From contig JAVJSV010000007.1 in the NCBI GenBank assembly GCA_040219235.1, forward strand, positions 166,841 through 210,326: a stretch of 43,486 nucleotides of DNA, read 5' to 3'. The stretch comes from Rhodospirillaceae bacterium. Its GTDB lineage: Bacteria > Pseudomonadota > Alphaproteobacteria > Rhodospirillales > Rhodospirillaceae. Both the position numbers and the translations under genes were made by a program. Shown here piece after piece: positions 7,890 through 14,575 of the stretch (within the stretch, counting starts at the first letter, position 1; the number at the start of each line of letters is the position of its first letter). The notes beneath the pieces were generated by a model. It worked only from the letters and a program-made list of their open reading frames with translations. It made no database searches and was not told the origin of the DNA.

Positions 7890-8804
7890 ATGACATCGAC
7901 CACTCTCCCAATGATAGCGTCAGACCGCGGTCTTTCAGCATACATGCAAGAGATCAAAAAGTTTCCCATCCTGGATAAGGATGAAGAGTTCATGCTGGCC
8001 AAGCGTCTGGCGGAACATGACGATATGGAGGCCGCGCATAAAATGGTGACGAGCCATTTGCGGCTCGTGGCTAAAATTGCAATGGGCTACCGCTTTTACG
8101 GTTTGCCAGTCTCTGATTTGATTTCCGAAGGGAACGTCGGGCTGATGCGCGCTGTTAAAAAGTTTGATCCAGATCGCGGTTTTCGGCTGTCGACCTATGC
8201 CATGTGGTGGATTAAAGCCGCCATCAACGAGCATGTTTTGAACTCATGGTCCTTGGTCAAGATGGGCACAATTGCGGCACAGAAGAAGCTGTTTTTTAAC
8301 CTGCGTAAGCTTAAGTCTCAGCTGAATATTTATGGCGACGGCGACCTGAGTCTTGAAGCCGCTGACAATATTGCTGAGCAGCTGGATGTGAGCAGCAAAG
8401 AAGTGATGGATATGAATGGCCGCTTAAGCCGTTCTGATGCGTCCTTGAATGTTCCTGTTGGAGAAGACGGAGACATTGATCGCATCGACCTGCTGATGTC
8501 TACAGCTCCCACACAGGAAGCGGTCTTCGCTGAGGAGGAAGAGCGCACGGTTGGTCTCTCTCTCTTAGAGCAAGGCTTGGCCACTTTGAATGATCGTGAG
8601 CGCCGTATTATTCAGGAGCGCCGGTTGAGCGATGATCCTAGAACCCTGGAAGACCTGGGTGAAGAGTATGGGATTAGCCGTGAACGGGTCCGTCAGATTG
8701 AAAACCGGGCTTTTGAAAAGCTTCAAGTGGCTGTTAAGGCTGCTGCCGCGAAACTGGATAGCTCAACCGTTGAGCCCCTTGAAATGCTGGCGTCTGCGGC
8801 CTAA
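7890..8804 (+). CDS. rpoH: RNA polymerase sigma-32 factor RpoH
   Basis: Heat-shock sigma factor that directs RNA polymerase to chaperone and protease promoters. It has 304 residues, a normal length. Region 2 shows LISEGNVGLMRAVKKFD and RLSTYAMWWIKAAI; the RpoH-specific box QKKLFFNLR occupies residues 131-139; region 4 ends with LEDLGEEYGISRERVRQIE. The ATG follows AAAGGAG at good spacing. Many alphaproteobacteria carry more than one RpoH; which paralogue this is cannot be told. A strong terminator follows 18 bp after the stop. Confidence 0.96.
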   Translation: MTSTTLPMIASDRGLSAYMQEIKKFPILDKDEEFMLAKRLAEHDDMEAAHKMVTSHLRLVAKIAMGYRFYGLPVSDLISEGNVGLMRAVKKFDPDRGFRLSTYAMWWIKAAINEHVLNSWSLVKMGTIAAQKKLFFNLRKLKSQLNIYGDGDLSLEAADNIAEQLDVSSKEVMDMNGRLSRSDASLNVPVGEDGDIDRIDLLMSTAPTQEAVFAEEEERTVGLSLLEQGLATLNDRERRIIQERRLSDDPRTLEDLGEEYGISRERVRQIENRAFEKLQVAVKAAAAKLDSSTVEPLEMLASAA

Positions 8805-8819
8805 AGCGAAAACCTCTGA

Positions 8820-9683
8820 TCAAGAGGGCGGTGATGTTTCATTGCCGCCCTCTTTTGAATCTGAGCCCGTTTTTAGCTCTGGGGAGTCTTCAACAAAAGG
8901 CTGCACCAGCAAGTTCCATAATCCGACAGATTTGATGTCCCTGAAAATGGGCAGACCGAGCGTCATGGCCGCATGCCCGGCGGCTGGTTGCTCCACATAG
9001 GTGCCAAAGAGACGATCCCACCAGGGGAGATTAAATCCGAAATTGCTATCAGTCTCGCTTGAGTCAATGGAGTGGTGAACGCGGTGCATATCGGGTGTGA
9101 CAACGATACGCCGTAGCACAGAGTCTAGGCGCTGAGGCAGAGCGAGATTCGCGTGATTAAACATAGAGGTCGCATTGAGTACGATCTCAAAAACGAGAAC
9201 GGCCAAAGCCGGCGCGCCGAGAATCACAACCGCGATGACTTTGATGATCAGAGACAGCAGAATTTCGAGCGGATGAAACCGCAGCCCGCTGGTGACATCA
9301 AGGTCGATATCTGTGTGGTGCATGCGATGCAGGCGCCACAACAGCGGGACTTTATGAAACAGTCTGTGCTGCCCATAAATCAGCAGATCAAGCAGGAGAA
9401 ACGACAGGGCTCCCGCCACCCACATCGGTACGGGCATGGGCACTGTGTTGAAAACACCAACGCCATTTTGGTGCGCCCATAGGGCAGCGCCCACAGGGGC
9501 GATGGGCAGGATGAGTCGGACAACCACTGAGCCGACGACAATGAGGCCAAGGTTGCCGGTCCACCGCGCCAGGCGTGCGAATGTGCGGTCGCGCTTGGGC
9601 TGCAGGCTTTCCCAGATGATAAAGAGCACCAGGAACACGCCAAATAGAGCCGGACGCAAGATGGGGTCATGAAGTGAGAACAT
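8820..9683 (-). CDS. Sterol desaturase/fatty acid hydroxylase family protein
   Basis: Integral-membrane di-iron oxygenase of 287 residues. Hydrophobic helices at about 11-25, 45-70 and 88-104 precede the histidine boxes HRLFH (106-110), HRMHH (119-123), then FHPLE, and DMHRVHH followed by NFGFNLPWWDRLFGTY, the full signature of the family. Members hydroxylate or desaturate sterols, fatty acids, carotenoids or ceramides; the substrate cannot be chosen here. The start ATG at 9683 has no clear ribosome site. The last codons form part of the rpoH terminator on the other strand. Confidence 0.9.
   Translation of the reverse strand: MFSLHDPILRPALFGVFLVLFIIWESLQPKRDRTFARLARWTGNLGLIVVGSVVVRLILPIAPVGAALWAHQNGVGVFNTVPMPVPMWVAGALSFLLLDLLIYGQHRLFHKVPLLWRLHRMHHTDIDLDVTSGLRFHPLEILLSLIIKVIAVVILGAPALAVLVFEIVLNATSMFNHANLALPQRLDSVLRRIVVTPDMHRVHHSIDSSETDSNFGFNLPWWDRLFGTYVEQPAAGHAAMTLGLPIFRDIKSVGLWNLLVQPFVEDSPELKTGSDSKEGGNETSPPS
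8822..8857 (+). terminator. Rho-independent terminator of rpoH
   Basis: AAGAGGGCGGTGAT (8822-8835), loop GTTTC, ATTGCCGCCCTCTT (8841-8854). The outer ten pairs are perfect Watson-Crick and the inner four include two G-U pairs. TTTT follows, overlapping the stem base. It lies within the last codons of the converging hydroxylase gene, so the two genes share this DNA. Confidence 0.85.
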
Positions 9684-9880
9684 ATGTACTGGATAGCTTT
9701 AGAGGGGCGTGCTGTACAAGCCTGTCGACAGTGAAAGGCCATAGTTTGTAGGCTGACCCGCGCTTCCAACTCTTGTTTTTTCGATATTGTCGTGGTGTAA
9801 ATGATTTAGTCGAAACTTATAGTGGAATCATATATCCACTTGTTTCGGTTCGTTTATCCGGGTTCCAAGGACTTCCAAAA

Positions 9881-10252
9881 ATGTCGAAGACTATTCTGAT
9901 CGTGGAAGACAATGAATTGAATATGAAGCTCTTCAATGATCTGTTGGAAGCTCATGGGTATATCACCCTAAAAACCAAAGACGGTCGCCAGGTTATGGAT
10001 ATTACCCGCCGGCAGCGGCCAGACCTGATTCTCATGGACATTCAGTTGCCCGAGATCTCTGGCCTTGAAATTACCAAGATGCTCAAGGCCGATGATGACC
10101 TTAAAGTTATACCGGTTATTGCCGTGACGGCTTTTGCGATGAAGGGCGACGAGGAAAAAATACGGGATGGGGGATGCGATGGTTACATCGCAAAGCCGAT
10201 TTCCGTATCTAGCTTTTTGCAGACAGTCTCTAAGTACCTAGACGCGGCCTAG
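9881..10252 (+). CDS. divK: Single-domain response regulator DivK
   Basis: CheY-like receiver without output domain, 123 residues. In alphaproteobacteria DivK controls the DivJ/PleC/DivL-CckA pathway and so CtrA activity and the cell cycle. Seen are the acidic pair Glu9-Asp10, the phospho-acceptor Asp53 in [25 protein letters not shown] and Lys105 in AKPIS, a near-verbatim match to Caulobacter DivK as I remember it. The ATG at 9881 follows AAGGA; an open frame extends 36 codons upstream but is unrelated to the family. pleD, its common neighbour, is not downstream; rpmG converges instead. Confidence 0.93.
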   Translation: MSKTILIVEDNELNMKLFNDLLEAHGYITLKTKDGRQVMDITRRQRPDLILMDIQLPEISGLEITKMLKADDDLKVIPVIAVTAFAMKGDEEKIRDGGCDGYIAKPISVSSFLQTVSKYLDAA

Positions 10253-10287
10253 AATAACTTGGCGTAAAACATCAAAGTTTTGGGCGA

Positions 10288-10312
10288 GGGGAGAGTCCCC
10301 TACTTGATTTTC
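10288..10312. terminator. Hairpin between divK and rpmG
   Basis: GGGGA-GAG-TCCCC (10288-10300) sits 35 bp after the divK stop and touches the rpmG stop codon on the other strand. A T-rich stretch (TTGATTTTCTTTTC) follows on the plus strand after four bases. The short stem and broken T run make it a weak candidate terminator for divK, possibly serving both converging genes. Confidence 0.35.
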
Positions 10313-10467
10313 TTTTCTTTGAAAATCACATGCTTGCGCACTTTCGGATCGTACTTTCGCACTTCCATTTTTTCGGTCAGCGTCCGTGGGTTTTTCCGCG
10401 TTGTATAAAAATACCCAGTACCAGCTGTACTTTCGAGTTTGATTTGAATTGTTGCCGGTTTAGCCAT
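10300..10467 (-). CDS. rpmG: 50S ribosomal protein L33
   Basis: Large-subunit ribosomal protein, 55 residues from the ATG at 10467 ([14 protein letters not shown]). The frame is open seven codons further upstream, but family members start with MAKP/MAK. The sequence has [13 protein letters not shown] and the lysine-rich end, and lacks the CxxC zinc pairs of the zinc-binding L33 form, so it is the Cys-free type. It lies about 94 bp behind the S41 peptidase gene on the same strand and may have its own promoter. Confidence 0.95.
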   Translation of the reverse strand: MAKPATIQIKLESTAGTGYFYTTRKNPRTLTEKMEVRKYDPKVRKHVIFKEKKIK

Positions 10468-10560
10468 AATTAATCTCGCGGAAAACAAAGGATGTGTAAG
10501 CGCGGCAACATACTCCGCCCGGCACCGGTGTCAAGCCTAACTGACACGTCAGTCAAAGCG

Positions 10561-12156
10561 TTAAGGTCGTTGCTGGGCTTCCAGGATGCCTGTGAGGCCG
10601 ATGGCCTGGGCGTATAGTGTTTTGTTATATATCAATGATTTAGCCACTTCTAAGTCGATGGTGTTTTCGTCGCGCACCTCGGCTGGGCAGTGGCCCCGCA
10701 GCGCAGCCCGGGCGGCAATATCATTTGCCGCAACGGTCCGCCATTCTGCTTTCAGGCTCGCCACCCTGCTGCCGGTCTGCCGCCAATTCTGGAGTATTTG
10801 ATCGGCGGGGCCTGTCAGGCCGCTCGTGCAGACCATGGGAAGCACCCCTAAATCCTCAATTGCGTAGCCGGCGGGGGCATAAAAACGTGACCACGTGAGC
10901 GTGATTTCTCCTTCATTGGGAAGGCGTACGACGGTCTGAACCGTTCCTTTGCCATATGAAGACGTCCCGACGATAAGCCCGCGGCCAGAGTCCTGGAGCG
11001 CGGCGGCAACAATTTCAGACGCTGACGCCGACCGGCTATCAATCAGAACAATAACCGGTCGCCCTTGGCCAATATCACCCTCAAAAGCCTGGTAGCGCTG
11101 AATGGACTCTGGATGCCGCCCGCGTGTCGAGACGATGCGGCCATTTTCCATAAACAGGTCGCTGACAGTCACGGCTTGATCAAGCAGGCCACCGGGATCG
11201 CCCCTGAGGTCCAGGATGATCCCCGATATGGCAGGATCATCCGTGAGCGCTTTTGCCAGCAAACGTTCAACCGTTTGACTGGTGCGTTGATTGAAGCTGT
11301 GAATTTCAATGATGGCGATAGAGTCTTCAACGAAAAACTCAACGGTCTGAGGAACGACCAGCTTTCTGATCACAGGAATGGCCTTCGCCCCATTGAGGTC
11401 GCTGCGCAAGACTGTGAACACTGATGTGGACCCAATCGGCCCGCGCAATAATCTGCGCACGATCCAGCTTCGCTTGGTGGCGAAAGACTGCCCATCGACA
11501 TGGGTAATGATATCACCGACAGCGATGCCCGCTTTTCTGGCGGGGGCGTCCGGCTGTAATTTCTGCACTTCGAGGCCGATGTCAGTGGCAACGTAGCTCA
11601 AGCCTATGCCGCCAAAGCCGTTGCGGGTTTCTCTGTTGGCACGTGCCTGCAAACGACCTGAATAGCGCGAGTAAGCATCCAGTTGATCTAAGGCTGAATC
11701 GAAGAAAGCATTGTAGATCTGCTCAGGGTCTGCGGCTACCAAGGCAGCAGATTGACGCCGTGCGCCGATCAGTGATCCGTGAAAAAGCCTCAGCCAAGCA
11801 TTTATTGTTGCCTGCTCTCCTTCGCCATTCTCAATGGGTTTGCTCAACTCTGAAGCTAAGACCGTCCCCACATAGGTTCTGATTTTTCCATCGCCCTCAA
11901 CCACGGAAAAAAGCGGATCAATGTCAGCCAGGCCGCTTAAGCCGGATAGAACAAATTTCTCGATGCTGGGTTTGTCGAGGGCGCGCTCTTCGATTTGTGC
12001 CAACCCATGGGACAGGACCCGCTGGGATTCCAGAAGTTCAAACCCTTCGACGGTAGATTTACCGCCCAGGCTGGTTTTATCAGAAACCACGCCGGTCGAT
12101 GTGCAGCCTGAGATGAGAAACAAAGCCCCAACGAGCCAAGCCGCACGGCAACGCAT
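10561..12156 (-). CDS. S41-family (C-terminal processing) peptidase, lipoprotein
   Basis: Periplasmic, membrane-tethered serine peptidase. A short signal MRCRAAWLVGALFLISGC carries a lipobox ending in the Cys that would be acylated. It is followed by an N-terminal helical region, a PDZ domain (GIGLSYV..., APARKAGIAVGDIITHVDG) and the peptidase core with LDLRGDPGG, the nucleophile region RSASASEI and the general-base Lys in SYGKGTVQ. The start at 12156 is chosen for signal-peptide length; in-frame ATGs at 12201 and 12222 exist and none has a clear ribosome site. About 531 residues. It trails rnr by over 100 bp from this start. Confidence 0.85.
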   Translation of the reverse strand: MRCRAAWLVGALFLISGCTSTGVVSDKTSLGGKSTVEGFELLESQRVLSHGLAQIEERALDKPSIEKFVLSGLSGLADIDPLFSVVEGDGKIRTYVGTVLASELSKPIENGEGEQATINAWLRLFHGSLIGARRQSAALVAADPEQIYNAFFDSALDQLDAYSRYSGRLQARANRETRNGFGGIGLSYVATDIGLEVQKLQPDAPARKAGIAVGDIITHVDGQSFATKRSWIVRRLLRGPIGSTSVFTVLRSDLNGAKAIPVIRKLVVPQTVEFFVEDSIAIIEIHSFNQRTSQTVERLLAKALTDDPAISGIILDLRGDPGGLLDQAVTVSDLFMENGRIVSTRGRHPESIQRYQAFEGDIGQGRPVIVLIDSRSASASEIVAAALQDSGRGLIVGTSSYGKGTVQTVVRLPNEGEITLTWSRFYAPAGYAIEDLGVLPMVCTSGLTGPADQILQNWRQTGSRVASLKAEWRTVAANDIAARAALRGHCPAEVRDENTIDLEVAKSLIYNKTLYAQAIGLTGILEAQQRP

Positions 12157-12252
12157 AACCCTGTGGCGGAGTTCTATGCGTGGCTTTGCAGAAGCGATCA
12201 TATGGACATGACGAGTGATCATGCCAAATCATACGAAACTCCAGCGTGACGA

Positions 12253-12273
12253 AAACCCCTAAGTTATAGGGTT
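12253..12273 (-). terminator. Possible weak terminator after rnr
   Basis: Read on the minus strand, AACCCTA-TAACT-TAGGGGTTTT forms a 7-bp stem with one bulged G and ends in four Ts, overlapping the rnr stop codon. It could partly separate rnr from the peptidase gene downstream. The stem is short and bulged. Confidence 0.35.
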
Positions 12274-14569
12274 ATGAGCGTTTTTTCCGGCGGCCCGCTT
12301 TTTTGACACGGCTACGGCCACTTTTTCTGCTGGGCTTTTGCCCAGGTTTTTGGCCATATTTCCTGTGTTCTGAGGTGTTTGCTGATCCCGAGGCGCGTTC
12401 TCGTAAAGGGGTGTGATCTACATAATTAAATGCCAGGCCGCCGGTCATGGCGTCGGCCTCGGTGAGCGTGACCGTAATGGGATCCCCCACCGAGAAGGCC
12501 AGGCCGGAATGCCGCCCGGCCAGCATGTGGGTGTTTTCAAAGACATCGTAGTAGTCATCGGGCAGGCGCTTGATCGGCAAAATGCCATCCGCGCCGGTCC
12601 CCGCCAGCGTGACAAATAAACCAAACCGGCTGACACCATTCACACGTCCTGTAAATGTCGCACCGACTTGATTGGCCAGAAAGGCGGCAGTGTAGCGATC
12701 AACAGTCTCCCGCTCGGCTGTTGATGACCTGCGCTCTGTCATGGAGATATGCTCTGCCGTCGCTTGCAGCGCCCCGGCATCACTTTCGAGACCGCCTTTG
12801 CCAAGTTTTAGTTCTCGAATCAGGCTGCGATGCACGATTAAATCTGAATAGCGGCGAATAGGGGACGTAAAGTGCGTGTATTGGTTCAGTGCCAACCCGA
12901 AATGGCCCAAGTTTTCTGGTTCGTATCTGGCCTGTGACTGGGTGCGCAGAATCATGGTGTTGACCAAAGATTCGGCCGGGTCGTTCTTGGCGGCTTCAAG
13001 AACAGAGTTGAAATCTTTTGCGCGTATGCTGCCCGTTGAATTGAGTTTGAGCTCCATGCTTTCGAGCGTGACACGCAAGCTGTCGACACGTTCAGGGTCG
13101 GGCGGTTCATGCACACGGTATAACCCAGGAGCCTTCGCGCGTTGCAGCGTTTGCGCGGCGGCCACATTAGCGGCGACCATGAACTCTTCGATCAATTGGT
13201 GACTGGCAAGTCTGGCGCGTGGTTCAACGCCGGTCATCTGCCCCTCATCGTTGATCAGAATTTTACGCTCTGGAATGTCCAGTGCGAGCGCCCCACGTTT
13301 CTTACGGGCCTTATCCAGACAGGCGTAGGCCCCAAACAAAGGCGTGATGACCGTGTCGATCAGCGGGGTTGTGGTTTCATCGCCATGACCATCTGCGGCC
13401 GCTTGTGCTTGCTCGTAGGTGAGGCGCGCGTGTGAGCGTATCAGGCCACGGACAAATTTGTGTTGCAAAAGTTCGCCGTGCACATCGATCCACATATGAA
13501 CCGCAAGGCAGGGCCGGTCTTCGTTTGGCCTGAGAGAACACCAGCCGTTAGATAAAGCTTCCGGCAACATGGGTACTACGCGATCCGGGAAGTAAGTCGA
13601 GTTCCCCCGGTCATGACTCACTGTGTCGAGGGGAGAACCCGGCGTGACATACCAACTCACATCCGCAATCGCGACAATCAAATGCCATCCCTTGGGGTTG
13701 TTGGGGTCTTGGTCCTGCTCAGCCCATACGGCATCGTCAAAGTCGCGGGCGTCTGATCCGTCGATGGTAACCAGAGGAAGGTCACGCAGGTCGGTGCGTT
13801 TACCAAGCGGGGCAGGGCCGCACTGCTCCGCCTGTTCTAGGGCGGCGGCTGTCCATTCGTGCGGGATGCCATGACTGTGAATGGCGATGAGGCTGAGCGC
13901 CTTCTCAATACCTGCGTTATGCAGCGTTTCTATAATCCGGCCTTTTGCGAAGCCGCGTTTGGCGGACCGCTCCAAGGTGACCAGAACGAGGTCGCCATGC
14001 TGAGCGCCATTGGATTTTGCTTTATCGACGGTAATGGTCTGCCGCTCGCGCCGGTCAACAGGGCGGATCAGAAACCCTCCGTGATCTGTTTTTTCACATA
14101 CGCCGAGAATTTGTTTCGGACCGCCGGTGAGCTTTCTGATCGGTCGCGCCTGGTAGATACCGTCTTCAAGTAATTTCATCTTGGCGAGGACGCGATCCCC
14201 GACGCCGATTGCTCCCTTCACCTCTTTCGAAGGAAGAATAAAAATTATGGGCGGGGCTGTTTTTTCTTCCCAGTTGGCGGGTTGACCGATCAGGTCACCA
14301 TCGTCATCTGTCCGGATGGCATCAAGCACAGCGACATCAGGTAAACGGCCAGCTTCGGCAAAGCGTCTCTTGCCGCCGCGGTCTATGGACCCTTCGGCTT
14401 CCAGCTCTTTCAGAATTTCTTTGAACGCAGGCCGGTCGGCACCGCGAATGTTAAAGGCGCGCGCAATATCCCGTTTCGCAAGACGTTTTGAGGACCGCTG
14501 CACATACGCCAAGATATCTGCCTTGGTGGGCAGCGCGGAGACCGGAGCGTCTTTTCTGCGAATGGCCAA
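12272..14569 (-). CDS. rnr: Ribonuclease R
   Basis: Processive 3'-5' exoribonuclease of the RNB family, 765 residues. An N-terminal winged-helix region is followed by cold-shock OB domains, the RNB catalytic motif GSDARDFDDAVW (271-282; metal ligands Asp273, 276, 278, 279), and an S1 domain near residues 640-720 (GRVNGVSRFGLFVTL). A basic Lys/Arg tail closes it, as in other RNase R. The start must be TTG at 14569: the frame is blocked by the topA TAA only two codons upstream and the next Met is beyond residue 120. It follows topA by 6 nt, so it is probably translationally coupled. Confidence 0.94.
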   Translation of the reverse strand: MAIRRKDAPVSALPTKADILAYVQRSSKRLAKRDIARAFNIRGADRPAFKEILKELEAEGSIDRGGKRRFAEAGRLPDVAVLDAIRTDDDGDLIGQPANWEEKTAPPIIFILPSKEVKGAIGVGDRVLAKMKLLEDGIYQARPIRKLTGGPKQILGVCEKTDHGGFLIRPVDRRERQTITVDKAKSNGAQHGDLVLVTLERSAKRGFAKGRIIETLHNAGIEKALSLIAIHSHGIPHEWTAAALEQAEQCGPAPLGKRTDLRDLPLVTIDGSDARDFDDAVWAEQDQDPNNPKGWHLIVAIADVSWYVTPGSPLDTVSHDRGNSTYFPDRVVPMLPEALSNGWCSLRPNEDRPCLAVHMWIDVHGELLQHKFVRGLIRSHARLTYEQAQAAADGHGDETTTPLIDTVITPLFGAYACLDKARKKRGALALDIPERKILINDEGQMTGVEPRARLASHQLIEEFMVAANVAAAQTLQRAKAPGLYRVHEPPDPERVDSLRVTLESMELKLNSTGSIRAKDFNSVLEAAKNDPAESLVNTMILRTQSQARYEPENLGHFGLALNQYTHFTSPIRRYSDLIVHRSLIRELKLGKGGLESDAGALQATAEHISMTERRSSTAERETVDRYTAAFLANQVGATFTGRVNGVSRFGLFVTLAGTGADGILPIKRLPDDYYDVFENTHMLAGRHSGLAFSVGDPITVTLTEADAMTGGLAFNYVDHTPLRERASGSANTSEHRKYGQKPGQKPSRKSGRSRVKKAGRRKKRS

Positions 14570-14575
14570 TGGTGT

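Noticed and set aside
9773-9880. 36-codon upstream extension of divK
   Set aside because: DivK proteins start with M-x-K-x-V/I-LIVED; the ATG at 9881 has its own ribosome site, and the upstream residues do not match the family.
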